Assembly: GCA_005765155.1 (NCBI GenBank)
Contig: VCCP01000007.1
Span: forward strand, 372,001-436,000
Direction: 5' to 3'
Length of the DNA: 64,000 nucleotides
Source: Zelopaecilomyces penicillatus
Taxonomy: Eukaryota; Ascomycota; Sordariomycetes; Hypocreales; Pseudodiploosporaceae
Shown here piece by piece: positions 1-13,139 of the stretch. A program made the translations under genes and the position numbers. The notes under the pieces were generated by a model. That model did no database searches, was not told the origin of the DNA, and saw nothing but the letters and a program-made list of their open reading frames with translations. Position 1 is the stretch's first letter; every line of letters begins with the position of its first letter.

Positions 1-40
1 GTGTCAACACCAACGCTGCCTCTGAATGCTTTTCACTGTG

Positions 41-2553
41 CTACCATCTCGCATAACCAGCATTGTACATCATGTTTGGAGTGTACCCACCTTGACTCTG
101 GTTACCGAAGACACCTTGACTGACTCCAGTATTGCTCTGCGACTGGTGTTGCATCCTCGCCTGCAGGATGCTCGGGTCTGCAAGATCAACTAAGCCACTC
201 CCCCCCGAGGAGGAAGTGTTAGCATGTCTATGCTTTTTCCCCTTCTTCTTCTGCTTCGAACCAAAATCTTGGGCTGCTCCTGGATGGTTCCCATAGAGCG
301 AAGCCAAAAGACCAGAAGCAGGAGCTGGGGTTGAGGTGGAGGGTGGTGGATACTGGTTGGAAAAAGAGGAGATTAAGTACTCACGCTTTCCTCCGTCATG
401 GGGATGATTGCCCCCTCCGCGGCTTCGACCGATCAAGCTTTGTAACAAATCATTGGACGAATCCTTCGGAGTAGCCCCAAAGCCTGAGCCAAAATTTTGA
501 CCAAACATGCTTGGTGGTGTGCCTGTTGATTTGAGACCGGGTGGGGGCCCTGGCATAGTGCTTCCATAAAACTGGTTGCCAGATTGTGACTGCATTGAGG
601 TTGGCATCATTGAGGACTGTTGAGCCATAATCCTAGGATTTGCGGCGAGTTTCATGTTCGTGTTTGAGCTAGGGTTATCGGTTGCAAAACTGAACCGTGA
701 CGATTGTCGTGTATGACCTTGATTTTGAAATACATGGTTTGGATTCGAAATCCCGGGTGGTAATTGCTCGCCAAATCCATTGTGTGACCGTAAAGACATT
801 ATTTGCTGTGGCGTCATGGCTCGATTCATCTGATTTGATGAATTTTGATTGAAATTTGGACCACTGAGGGCAGGTCCAAAGAGACTCTCAGTGCTGGTTC
901 TTTGAATTGGAGGCTGTGCGCTGAGATGCCTGTGGTCGAACGCATGACCTTCGCTGTTGACTGATCTTTCTTCAGGCTCGCCACCGAGAGCAAGACTACC
1001 ACCAGTCTCCAATTCACATTCCGACAGTTCTTGAATTTCATTATCATCACCTCGTTTTCTGCTGACACGGGATACATCATCGTCTCGCATTGCTTTTCGC
1101 TTTTCACCTCCATGTACGTCGAACATCGGCGGATCCAGCTCGTCAAATTCAACGTCAAGAACTGTTGGCAGCGAACAGGCTTGCATTACTTTTAACACAG
1201 CAGACAAGGAATTATTATGCGCAATGCAGAAAGATGGTCTAGGCACGTCTGCAAGGTCGACAGAGCTGGTGTCTTTGTTTCCTTCGGATCCTTGTATGAT
1301 GTGTAGCTCATCATTTCTCCCCATGACCTCAAGAATGGCGTCTGTTGTGACCGGCAGAGAGGTGGAAACGGCAGGACTTGACGCTGCAACACTAGTCGCA
1401 TAGCTACCTCTACGACTGTGTTGAGGGTTTCGAGCCCAGTTTGCTGATGACGGCAAGGCAGAACCATCAAACCCGGACTCTGATCCATCTTTGCTAGTTG
1501 ACCGCGCCATAGATTGAGCTGCAGGTACGGATGTTGATTGTGGTGGCGGTTGTCGGTTTGTTGTTCTACCAGAGCTACCGCTGCCGCCACCACCAGGTAA
1601 TGGTCTTTGTGTGTGAATACTGTTCATCGAGGACAGGTCTTGTCGGGTATAACTATCTTCTTCATCGCCTTGCTCGTGCAAGAACATGCACCCGGGATTG
1701 CTGCACTTCTCATTTTTCAACCATGCTGAACAGTATTTTGTTGTTCCATGCTGTGCCTTCAAGAATCGGTCGCCGTTTTGTGACCCATGTACAGCCTGAA
1801 TACATTTCGTTGCTTCTTCTGGTTTTTCAAAAGTCACATATATGCCCAGTGAGTGATGTTGCCCGTCAGAGCTTTTCCGATTACTGATAGAGATCTTTTG
1901 AATACTCCCATATTGACCGAAGAATTCTGGCTTTCGCAGTGTCTTCAGTAGCTCATCCTCTCGTACGGTGGGTGCAAGGCCGGTGATATAAACTAGATTC
2001 TTTTGCACGACGCGCACTCCAATGAGATTTTTGCGGTTCTCCTTTTCCGCTTCGCGCTTCTGAGCTTCCTTATGTCGCTGCTCCTGGGCTCGCTTTTTCT
2101 GATTCTTTTGAATGTTGGCACGGAATTCGGCCACTCTTCGGTGTTGTCAGCAATTAGCACAAGAAAACCTAGTATGGACATACTCTTCCTGTGTGACCAC
2201 TTTCCACTGTATGGTTTTTTCATCATACGGTCGCCTACAGGCTGGGCAGAGGCCGTTCATATTATTTTTAATGTTGTTGAAGCAAAATTGGCAAACCTGC
2301 AATACTGACGTTGGCGTTTGAAGACATACGATTTAAAAAAAAAAAACGTATCGTACCTGGTAGCCACAAGGGCATGGCCGGAAATTCCGGTCAGAGAGAT
2401 CAAATTCTTCAATGCACAGAGGGCTGTTATATTGTTAGGCGTCCAACTGAAGCTACCTCGTAGGCCAGTGTGACGATCTTGAGAGAGGCAAAATATAGAT
2501 CTAACTTACCAAACATCCTCTTCTTCTTCTATGAATGAATCTTGTGACGCCAT
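41..2553 (-). CDS. NOT4: CCR4-NOT complex E3 ubiquitin ligase NOT4 (CNOT4-like), four exons
   Basis: RING-type E3 ligase of the CCR4-NOT complex, acting in mRNA decay and co-translational quality control. My splice model is complement(join(41..2135, 2184..2296, 2357..2423, 2510..2553)), about 772 aa. The introns (86, 60 and 48 bp) have GT-AG ends and all junction phases match. Exon 1 starts MASQDSF. Residues 15-57 form the NOT4-type C4C4 RING (Cys 15, 18, 32, 34, 39, 42, 54, 57), split over three exons. A basic coiled-coil helix follows at about 76-118, then an RRM at about 120-205 and a CCCH zinc finger (C210, C219, C224, H228). The C-terminal half is a low-complexity Ser/Gln/Asn/Pro-rich tail ending in NAGYARW, as in fungal NOT4 proteins. 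The long exon has no ATG at its 5' end (its first codon there is GTG), so the upstream exons are required. It is divergent from the NDUFS3 gene. Identification is secure; introns inside the tail are not excluded. Confidence 0.93.
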
Positions 2554-2981
2554 ATTTGCTGTACAGAAGTGTAGAATCGTGGAAGACAAATCTTGAGTGG
2601 AGTGTGCCAAAAGTGTAATCAGGGGAGGTTGTTCCGAGAGTGATCCAGGACACCTTGATTGACGAAGTCCCATTTCGTTGGCCTACTTGGACTAGTGAGT
2701 TCTCAGATCACGTGACAGTTCTAGCATCCAGAACGATCGCTCCAATCTTCTAAGATGTGGTCCCCAAGGTAACTACCTATGCTAGGATGATGCTAAGAGC
2801 CTTGCATAGATCTGGCCTATAATTAAGTCTTTCTACTTGTGTTCGGTAGAAACCCGGAAATTATACCTTGATTGAGCAGGTGTGAAGGAGGCACATTCCA
2901 CCGTATGTGAAGAAACACGAATACTCACCCTGCCGATTGAATCGAGTTGTCGATTGGTTACATCTGGGAACAACGCTTGCC
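2554..2981. promoter_or_regulatory. Shared divergent promoter between NOT4 and NDUFS3 genes
   Basis: About 430 bp separates the two start codons, which face away from each other, so the region must hold both 5' UTRs and both promoters. A CACGTG E-box core lies at 2709-2714 in the context ATCACGTGAC, the binding type of bHLH factors such as the Cbf1/USF class; its use here is inference. Pyrimidine-rich runs occur near both starts. I see no clear TATA box and no extra gene. Confidence 0.55.
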
Positions 2982-3895
2982 ATGGCGACCAATTTATCTC
3001 GAAGCATGGTATTTGCCCCAACTTTTACGCCAGCAAAATTGACACCTTTTCGCGTGGGACAAGCTGCTCGCACCCTGTCTAACTCAGTCGTTCGATCAAT
3101 TGCAACCCCAAAAGAGTCACAGAACCTGAGAAAAGCACCACGGGTCCGCATTGGAACACTAAAAGCGCCAATCATCAATTCGGCAGACAAATACCAAACC
3201 AAGGCTGACAATCTCCATCGTTATGGAGCATGGTTGATGGGTTGTCTACCAAAGTACATACAACAGTTTTCTGTTTGGAAGGATGAACTCACTGTATACA
3301 TTTCACCACCGGGTGTCATCCCTGTATTCTCCTTCTTGAAATGTTCGTTCATATCCCACAAATTCTTCTTCTTGTACTAAGCTAACCAAACCACCTAGAC
3401 AATACTGCTGCCGAGTTCACTCAAGTGAGCACCGTGACTGGTTGCGACTATCCCACCCGCGACAACCGTTTTGAAATTGTGTACAACCTCCTCTCCGTCC
3501 GACACAATTCACGTATTAGAGTAAAGACATACGCCAATGAATCATCTCCTGTGCCAAGTATCACCGGCCTGTTTGATGGTGCCAACTGGTTTGAGCGTGA
3601 GGTTTATGATCTTTATGGCGTCTTCTTTGCAGGTCATCCTGATCTGCGTCGAATAATGACAGACTACGGTTTTGAGGGTCATCCATTGCGAAAGGATTTT
3701 CCATTGACTGGTTACACTGAAATTCGCTATGATGAAGAGAAAAAGCGCATTGTCACCGAGCCTCTTGAGCTCACCCAAGCATTTCGCAACTTTGAGGGGG
3801 GTTCCAGTGCGTGGGAACAAGTTGGCCCAGGCGAGGACTATAGACCAACCTCTTTCAAGCTGCCAACAACGAAGCCCGAGGTCAAAAAGGAATAG
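2982..3895 (+). CDS. NADH:ubiquinone oxidoreductase 30-kDa subunit (NDUFS3 / NuoC type), two exons
   Basis: Nuclear-encoded core subunit of mitochondrial complex I, in the matrix arm next to the quinone-binding module. The model is join(2982..3342, 3399..3895), 285 aa. The 56-bp intron starts GTTCGT, has a CTAAG/GCTAAC branch region and ends CTAG; it splits a Tyr codon (FLK-Y-NTAAEF) and joins in frame. Residues 1-45 are Ser/Thr/Arg/Ala-rich with few acids, fitting a mitochondrial presequence. Residues about 182-226 carry the complex I 30-kDa signature, including FEREVYDLYGV, GHPDLRRI and DYGFEGHPLRKDFP. The length fits fungal homologues (about 280-290 aa). An in-frame upstream ATG would need read-through of an unrelated leader, so I chose the ATG at 2982, which precedes the presequence-like stretch. 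The gene looks intact and free of RIP damage. Confidence 0.95.
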
Positions 3896-5069
3896 GCCTA
3901 TTGGCAAGCATATCATTATCTACCTAAATTTTCTTTCCCTTGATAGCACTTGACATATGAGTAGTTGATTTGTATGTTTTTATCTTCGCTGATAACTGAT
4001 AAGTGAAAGAAATTACTTCATAATTAAACCCTTATTCTGTATCGGGTATGTACTTGAATCATATTCAATGTGCTCCCCACTTCGGCCCCCTGCTATTACA
4101 GTTGTCTGTCACACTAGCAAATTTTCAATCAATCGTGTAATGAGATTTGGAAACTGCATATCACGTTCTAACTCTCCGCTCGAGAACGTCCACTATAGCC
4201 TCACTGTGTTGTTTCTAGACGTTGATTGTCAATGATCATGTTTCTACCATCGTACATAATGATTCCTCGGTTGGCAAAGGCTAGACGGATCATAACATAT
4301 GCATTGAACTTTATAGACCTTGGCCAGGCTAATGGTGAAGATGACGCGATGACGTGACCGACACTCGTCTTCGGGTACTGTAAAATCTCATTGTGTACAA
4401 GCGAGACATTTTAGCGTAGCCCATTCTTTCCCACAGGGAGATTCTGTACCCCATGTCTAAAGTATAGAAATTGAAACATCCCGTCTGCCAAACTGTACAC
4501 AAATGAGTTTCATTCGCCACAGCAGCAGCACAATAGTGGGATGCGCTAAAGTGTGCTGCTTGTATTAGATGAGAGTTTACAGTACATGTCTGTATCTCAA
4601 CGTCAGTCCATATTTCGAAATTGTTTCATTACGTAGCATGTAAGACAGAAGTTCTGAATCTTACCTACTACACATACATGCCCTACTCGACACTGAAATG
4701 ATATGTCCACTTACCAAATGCCTGGATAGCCTGAATATGATCTTTGGTAGTGCCTTGAGTGACGCGTCTACTGAGTGCATTGTGCGAGCCTGACAGAAAC
4801 GGCCTCACGCAAACTCTAAAGACAAGGTCGGATTCCTTCATACCATATACCAAGAAGTTACATTCGTCGACCACACAAATTTCCATGCATTGCTGGTGCT
4901 TGCGAACGAAAACATCCCCATGCAGTATCGTGCTAAGAAATGAGCCATCAGCTGTAGTCCAGGAAGAATATCGTGATTCAAAGTATTCTGGCCCACTTAA
5001 TAAATGCTGTGATAAAAATGATTACATTTATCAGTGAGCGATTCGTAAGTCGACATATGTGAGCCTGGT
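3896..5069. other. Convergent intergenic region between NDUFS3 and ZDS1 genes
   Basis: The 3' ends of the plus-strand NDUFS3 gene and the minus-strand ZDS1 gene face each other here, so the 1.17 kb should contain both 3' UTRs and terminators. AT-rich polyadenylation-like stretches lie at about 3,950-4,040. The minus strand has two open stretches of about 100 codons (about 5,012-4,683 and 4,627-4,329) that I do not recognise, and the plus strand is also open over part of the first. A GTAAGT donor-like site sits near 4,709. I do not call a gene, but a small unknown spliced gene or noncoding RNA cannot be excluded. Confidence 0.4.
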
Positions 5070-8030
5070 TCACCACATTCCGTCGCGGTTATCATCATGC
5101 CGCTCTTCTACCTCGGTGCGGTATTGAAAGTAATCCTTTGAATCCTGACCATAACCGTCTGAATTATCTTCATAAGTGGGATGATGATCGGCTCCATGCT
5201 CATCTTCATATATCTGAGCATCGTCCACATACTCAACTTGACCTTCGGAGCCGGAATCCTCATAGTCCACGGTCATCTGCCTGAGGATAAGCAAGATATC
5301 AACTGTCTTTAAGAGCAACTTACACGATGATAATCAAAGCTGTACTGGTCGAGGCTTTGTTGTCCATCCTGCTGCTCGCCTGATTCACGCTGGGCGAGGT
5401 AATCTTCTTCTTGACGTTTCCTTCGAGCTTCCTCTTCCAGTCGCTTTTGCTGCGGCGAAACCGGCACATTCATTTGCGGATGCATAGCTTGTACAATTGC
5501 CAGATAGCTATACATGAAATTACTGAGAAGAACCTGGCTAAGGAGAGAACGTCGTGGGTTGGCAAGTTTAATATGAGCCATTCGATATATTGCCCTCTCT
5601 TCCAGAAGAGGAAATCGGCTCCAATAATAATCGATGTCTGGCTGTAGAGGCTTGTAGGGCGGGTCCTCGGGTACCTGAAGCGAATGAGAACCTCGTTTGT
5701 TCCTTTCTTTTTCCTCCCTCTTTTTGCTTCCGCCAAATATAGAAGTAAAGATGTTGCCCTCTTTTTCTTTCTTGGAATCAAATTTACGATGGCTTTCTTT
5801 CTTTCTCTCCTCTTGAAGTTTGCTGTCCACACTGTCCCGATCAAGAACGAGACTTTCACGACTCTTCGCTGCCGTCTTATCTATCGAAGTCTGTATCACA
5901 TCCAATCTGACATTATCTTGGGCCTTTTCGGACTGACTCTTCGCCTTCGATCTTTTGTTCTCATCTTTCTTCTTTTCCTTATCCTCTGCCACACCCTTGA
6001 ACCACTTCCATGCGCTCCCGGACTTGACAGAATTTCCTGAGGATTCTTCATCTCGATCTTTCTTCGTTTTCCTTTCGACCTTTCTGTCATCCTGAACAAA
6101 TGTCGGAATAAGTGCTAAATTATCGGTACGACTAGCTCCACCGTCTGAATTAGGTGATGGTGTCGAGGTCAAGATGTCATTCATCGTTCGTGTCTGGCCC
6201 GTACTTAGAGATATGGATGGATAATATCCTTGGACTGGTTGAAAACCAGAAGTTGCTCCTGGATGGCGAGCCGATGAGCCAGAAGGCTCAGAGGCAGGAA
6301 CATCTGCAAGTGAGTCTCTCCGTGGCTCCTCAATTTGTGACAAGAACATATGTGAGAACGCTCTTGGCTGGTGTTCGTCTTGAGAGCTTTTTGTCGTGTC
6401 CTCTGGGCTGCTTATTTCAACAACCGGGGTGATTGCTGTGTTTGAGGATCCGCGAATAGTAAGGCTATCAAGGAACTCAGGTGTCACTGCCAAGCTATCT
6501 GCTGGGTTTTTTACATGATCATTCCTATCATCCGGTGTCGCAGACGAATCCTGAGAAAATTTTTGTTGTCTGCGAACCGACCTTGTTGGTCTCGAAAAAT
6601 TTTCTGTGACAGTTTCTGGTTGCATTCTGGGAGTAGCTTGTCCTTGATGAATATCTAAAGTGGGTGAAAGGCCCAATCCATACGGACTAGTCTCTTGGTG
6701 GTGCTGTACAACGCGCTTAGGGAAAGGAGCTTTGTCTCCATACCGTAAACTTCCACCTTTGCGGTAGGTGGTACGGGTAGACCTTCGCAGTCCTATGCCT
6801 GGGGCCATCGGGAGAATGGGCATATCAACCGAGTTGTCCATTAAGGTTCCAAGATGACCTTGAGATTCTTGGGCAAGTTTCTGCACTGCTTTTGAAGGAT
6901 CTTTGAAAAGTTCGTCTAAACTGAACTCAGGGCCGGGGGTATTAGCATGTAGCCGTTTTCTCTCTAAGCTTTCAGCCCCATCAATATAGTCTACAGTCCC
7001 TCGACCTTCCGAATCATCAATTTGCCGGGAGAGCATCGATTTCTTTCTTCTCAGCGAGCTTGTTGCCAATAGGCCGGGCTCACTGTGATCAATATGGTCA
7101 TAAAACGAAAGATAGAAGTCCCCAGACCTTCGACGAATCGATTGAACACGGTTTTCCAGAAAGGATTTGAACTCTGATGGAGCAAGTTCAGGATGGACCC
7201 TCGCAGGAACCCAGAGAAGTCTTGAAGGGTCATTTTCGTCGTCATCACCACTTGGAGCTATGACAGGCATGGCAGAAAGATTCATTAGGGGCATATCTGG
7301 ATCGATGTTGTTGCCAACATCCATGGACAATCTTCTCAAAGCCTGCAAATTGCTTAACTCCTGAGCGATATCATTGGGGTAGTTTATGCTTGCAAGGGGG
7401 AAGGATGACTTGGAGGTGTCGACCTGAACGCCCCGCAAGGAGAGTGTTGGGGATGATGGGAGACTCGAAACAGGGTCGATTGAGTTGTTACTTTGACAAG
7501 AGGCTAATGGCGGCATGGTCTGTAGTTTTCTGAGACTTGTATCCTCACTCACGCAGTTGGACAAGTCTTGTATATGTTTTGGGGGAGAGCGTGTTGACTG
7601 TCGCCGGTGTTCCGAAGGCTGCGGCGACTGTTGTAGTTGGTGTCGGGGTCGTTGTAATTGTTCTTGATAAGATGGGCCCCCAACGAAACTTAAGGGCCGG
7701 TTTCCTTCGAATGCCGAGTCGTCTTCATCACCGTATAAAGTTCCGATTGCTTCAGTCACATGATGACTCGGATCAGATATAGAGAGCTGGCTTGAATGAC
7801 CAAGTCTCCCAGTAACAGTACCAGTGATGTTATCGTGGGGTCGGGAAGATGTCTACTCGCCACACAAGATTAGTCAAACCCCCTAAAGAATATGAACTAA
7901 TACTCCTCATCACATAGCATTCGGAATGTGGTTTACTTGGGTTGTCCTTTAGATTGTGCAGGCCTCAAGAATTATGCATGGACTCCAACAAGGCGCAGGA
8001 AGAATATTTAGGGAATCGACGTACCATCAT
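5070..8030 (-). CDS. ZDS1: ZDS1/ZDS2-family protein with C-terminal ZDS_C domain (PP2A-Cdc55 regulator)
   Basis: Zds proteins bind and control the Cdc55 (B) form of protein phosphatase 2A in mitotic exit, polarity and stress signalling (known for yeast). Proposed model: complement(join(5070..5276, 5324..7852, 8025..8030)), about 913 aa. The long exon holds a disordered Ser/Pro/Gln-rich N-terminal region, a Lys/Glu-rich charged region (DNA about 5,700-6,100) and, at DNA about 5,490-5,690, the ZDS_C block with YYWSRFPLLEERAIYRMAHI and LLSNFMYSYLA. A 47-bp intron (GTAAGT donor) leads to an acidic Asp/Glu/Tyr-rich tail ending DGMW. The long frame lacks an ATG near its 5' end (GTG at 7759) and stays open to 7852, after a TAG that can serve as a splice acceptor. 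A GTACGT donor right after ATGATG (8025-8030) gives a phase-0 first exon of two codons. Family and ZDS_C are sure; the 5' exon and the exact second acceptor are less so. Confidence 0.85.
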
Positions 8031-8580
8031 TGAGAGTGGCTCGCAGGCCGCGAGCGAGGCGGAAGCCTCGAAAATGCACGTGGGTTTTCAAGTTATTTTA
8101 TATATAACAGAGAAGCTCTCGCAGCTATAAAAGGCCGACAGATATCATGAGGGTTTGAGCGTGCAGAAAACAGATGCAAGCGAGCTGCAATTAGGAAGCG
8201 ATATAGCCCTACCAAATCTGGTGTTGTCCTTAAGTGTATCGCTGCATTGGATCAGAGGGCCCTGAGCAATGACGATGCGCAACGAGGATATGGGCTGTAT
8301 CTTAAGATAGAGGAGATCCAGGCAATTAATTTAAAAAGCTAGAGTGAGAGGACCTGGGCTGATGTAGGAGGGACTAGGCTGATACAAGTAGAAAGCGACA
8401 GTATGATATGTATGTCATGATCCGGGATTTCCTACAGCGACAAGGCCCCATGTTGCGCATCACTCGTTTCCCTGTGGTTCCCATAGTGGTTGGACGACGC
8501 CCAGTTCGGGGGAGTGCCGTGTCACGTGTCTTATAATAGGTCAGAATTCTCGCCTGAAATCCACACTGGGACAGCGGATA
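8031..8580. promoter_or_regulatory. Upstream region of the ZDS1-family gene
   Basis: This is normal-composition DNA between the proposed ZDS1 start and the A+T block. It contains CACGTG motifs at about 8,078 and 8,524 and a CTATAAAAG TATA-like string at about 8,125. No convincing ORF is present in either direction, and no tRNA or rRNA was recognised. RIP does not appear to have leaked into it: CA and TG dinucleotides are common. Confidence 0.5.
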
Positions 8581-11500
8581 TTATGTAATCTATAAATATA
8601 TAAGGCTTAATTAGGTATTAAAACTATATCTATATCCCTAAGGAAATTTTATTAAGAAATAAATTATTATAATTTTATTATAATAATCCTTATATAAAGT
8701 ATTTTAATATAAATCAAACCCTAAATTTTTATAATATAAGTTTTATTAATATTTTATAGATTAAAAGATTAAGGAATATATTATTAATTATAATATTTAT
8801 TAAGGAATAGTATTATAATATTATTATCTATATAGATATTTTAATTCTCTATTAAAATTAAATTAATTTTAAAAAGAAATATTTATAAACTTTATTATAG
8901 GACTTTTATTTATTATATTTAATAAAAAAGATATAGATATAATCCTAATGATTATAAATTAATATATAAAGTATTATCTATTTCTTTTAATAAATATAAT
9001 TATTATTATAATAGATCTTATAGAATTATTTTATTAAAAGATAAAATTAAAGTATAAGATATTAAAGGGTATTATATTAAATAAAGGCCTTATTTTTATA
9101 AATAAATTCTAATTAAAACTTTATTATATATCTTAAATAAAAAGAAGACTTTTAATAATATTTTACCCTTAAATAAATAAATAAATAAAATAAATAAATT
9201 AAATATTAAAATATTATTTATATTACTTCTTAATAAAAGAATAAATAATATAAATAAAGCTTTTTTAAATAATATAATTGATTTATAATTTAATTATCTT
9301 TATAATAATTAATATCTTTTTTAATAAAGTATTATTTAAATATAAATCAGGCTTTTTAAATATTAAGGATAATATTATAAAAAAAAGATATTAATAATAT
9401 AAAGCTAATTAAAGAAATTAATAAAAATATAAGAAATATTAATAAAATACTAATAATAAATAATTAAAGGCTAAATAAGAAATTATAATAAATTATATAT
9501 ACCTTTAATATTAAAAAAAAGGGATATAATTATATTAAATATAAAGAATTTATATTTAAACATAAAAATAAAATTAATATTAAAATTTATTGATTTATTT
9601 TAAATCTTATAAAAAATTAAAATATAAATATATTAATTAATATTATTTAAATAATATTTATAGATTTATAATATCTTTTATATTAATCTATTAAAGTTAT
9701 AAATATAATAAATAAAGAATATTAATAATAATCTATTAATACTAGAATTAAAGATTAAGAATAAATAAAAGATTAAGAAAATTAAGAATTAATCAAAAAA
9801 TTAAAAAAGAATTATATTATTTAATTAATTAATTAAACTAGCCTTTTAAATATAATTAATAGATTCTAATTAATAAAATAAATACTTTAAAACTAATAAA
9901 AATATTTAAAAAGAATTAAATAAAAAGAAAATATAAATTAAATAAAGATATAATATAATAAAATAAAAATACTATAAAATTATAATTATAAATAAAAAAA
10001 ACTTAAAAATTATATATTAGAAAATAATATTTAATTTATATCTTTTAATCTATTATAAATAAATAATAAAAATATAAATAAGAGATATAAATATTATAAT
10101 AAAAATCCTTCTATTATAAAATAAAAACCAGAAACTAATAATTTAATAAAAACTTAATAATAACCTAATTATACCTATTTAAATCTAAAGAGCTATATAA
10201 CCTTAAATTTATTATTAAGCTTAATAAAGTATAAGAGATTCTTATTAATTAACTTAAAAAGAGTAATATAAGCAGTATATTTAGTATACTACTAAGATAT
10301 AAAGCTAGTATTTATTTAAATAAGATTAAAACTCTATACTATCTTCTATTTAATTAAATTAGCCCTATATAAGATTTTAAGATATATCTATTAAGTTTAA
10401 ATAGCTTATTATAAAATTAATATTAAAACCTAAATAAAATATTTATATATTTACTTAAATATTCTATTACTTTTAAGAGTAGGGCTATTATATAATTAAT
10501 AACATTTAATAAACCTTTTTTTTTCTTTTTATAAACCTTATTAATTATAATATAGATCTTAATAGAATTAATAATTTTAAAAGATTAATAATATATAATC
10601 TTAATTAATTTAAAAGTTAGATAAATCTTTAATAATATATTAATAATATATTAAATAAACGTATTAATAAAAATAAAAAAGATTTTATTATTAAAGCCTT
10701 TCTTTTTTTTATTTTAAGTAATATATAGCCTTAATATTATAGCTAGAAAATTAAGTATATTATTTAATTTTAAATATTACTTAATATAAGGGCTATAAAT
10801 TTGAATAATATTAAATTATTAATAAAACCCTTTTAAATACTATTATTCTATATATTATTAATATATATTATTTTTATTATTATACTATTAATAATATATT
10901 AATGTAATATTAATAAATAAGTATTAAATTATTATTATTTATTATTTTATTAGGCTTAATAATCTTTTTTATTATCTTAATATTAATTATTATAGCTATT
11001 CTTATATAATATATATACTATATATACTATATAATAATTAGCTTAATATAATCCAGCTATTTTATAATTATATAGATTTAGATAATAAATCTTTTAAAAG
11101 ATATAATAATATACTAAAAAGGTAATAAAAGGGTAATAAAATAATAAAAAAAATATAATAAAATATATACTTATAAATAAATAAAAAAATATAATAAATC
11201 TAAGTTTTCAAAAAATAAAAATTCTACAATAATAAAATAATAATAATAAGGAAAATCTATTATAAGATAATAGATATATAATTAAGATATTAGAATATTA
11301 CCCTTAAAAAGAGAGTAATTATAATAAGATTAGATATTTAAATATCTGATTATAATATATAATCTAAAAAACTATTAATTATTAAGGCTTTAATAGCCTT
11401 TTATATTTAAAGAGTATAAGAAAAAATAATTTAATTAAATATAAATCTTAATATTAATTAATTAATTAAAGCTATATAATCCTATTTAATTATATATAGA

Positions 11501-13139
11501 ATTCTCTTTATATTAAATATCTTATAATCTTTAAATATCTTATTTAATATAATATCTATTAATCCTTTTATAATAAAGATCTTTTATATTATTATAAATA
11601 TATAATACCTTTTCAAATAATTTATAATAATTAAAATTATATTTTTAATCTTTTTATTTATATTTATAATCTTTAATAAATTAATAATAAAATTTATTAA
11701 GAATTCTTAAAAGGGTTTATTTAATATTAATAATATAACAAGTTTATTATAAAATAAATACTATTTATCTTTATTTATTTAATATTTATAATAAAAGTAT
11801 ATATATTAAATAATATTATTCTTTATCTTTTCTTAGATATATTATAATCTAGCCTATTTAATTATATAATTAATTTCTTAATATTTTATAATAAAGTTAT
11901 TATAAATAAGTATTAGAATTTCTTTTTATATATCTCTAGATATATAAATATAATTTTATTATAATAAAAAGCTTTTAAAATCTAAGTATTAATATCTTTA
12001 TTTAATTTCTAAGAGTTTATTATTATTTTATAGCTTATTAATTATATTCTTTATCTTAAAATTATCTTTCTAAGCTTTCTTTAATATATCTTTTTATATT
12101 TTATTTAATTTATTAAATACTTTTTAATTATAAATCTTTTAATTATATAATTAATTTATAGCTTTCTTATTAATAATTCTTATATTAATATTTTTATTAT
12201 TTTATTTTCTAGTTTTTTATAATATAATTTATAGATAATCTTTTATAATTTAATAATAATAATTCTTTTATTATTATTAGTATTTAATCTATCTTTATAT
12301 AATATCTTATAATTTATAAATTTAATTAAAAATCTAGATAATTATATATATTAAGCTTTTTATATATTTATAATATTATAATATTTAAATTAATATAATA
12401 ATATATTTATAAGGTTTATATTTTTTAATTTATATTTAATATAGAAATTAAAGGGATAAAGCTTATCTAAAACTAAGATTTTATAAATATTTAATTTTAA
12501 TTTTATAATAAGATATTTATAATTTAAATAATCTATTAGGATTTATATTTAATATTTATTATAAACTAGATAATATCTTCATACCTAAAATAACTTTATA
12601 ATAGCTAAAAGCTTTTAATTAAAAGTATAATATTATATTTTTATCTTATTAAGCTTTTATAATATATATATTATAAAATACTAATAGTCGTTATATAGTT
12701 ATAATAAGATTATCTTAATAATAAATCCTAAGATATTTATTTTAATATAGATATTTATTTTTAAATTAAAATACTTAAGAATAAAAGCTTTAATAAATAT
12801 CTTTCTTAGCTATATTAATATTATTATCTTATAATTATTTATTTAAATTTTATTAATTATCTTAGATTTTCCTTTTAATAAATTATTTAAAGGGATAATT
12901 AATTTAATATAATTTTTAATAAAATAATAATAATAGTTTATAAAATCTAGGAATATTAGGATTTCTTTAATTATTTTAGATATCTTTTAATTTATAATAG
13001 CTTTAATATAATCTTATTTTATTATAATATCTTCTTTTAGTTTTATAAAGCTTAAAAAGCTTATTTAATTAATTAAGAAAATATGTTTCTTTAAATTAAT
13101 ATATAAATCTATTTTCTTTAATTATTTAAGGATTTTATA

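Noticed and set aside
826..1887. Overlapping antisense and alternate-frame ORFs within NOT4
   Set aside because: They are shadows of the NOT4 frame, with atypical composition and no recognisable domain.
5411..6432. Plus-strand ORFs opposite the ZDS1 coding region, some hydrophobic (FFFLPLF-like)
   Set aside because: Antisense of Lys/Glu-rich codons (AAG/GAA read as CTT/TTC) yields Leu/Phe runs that imitate membrane segments; no independent support.
7942..8130. Small plus-strand ORF upstream of ZDS1
   Set aside because: 62 codons with no domain, in the presumed promoter and 5' region of the minus-strand gene.
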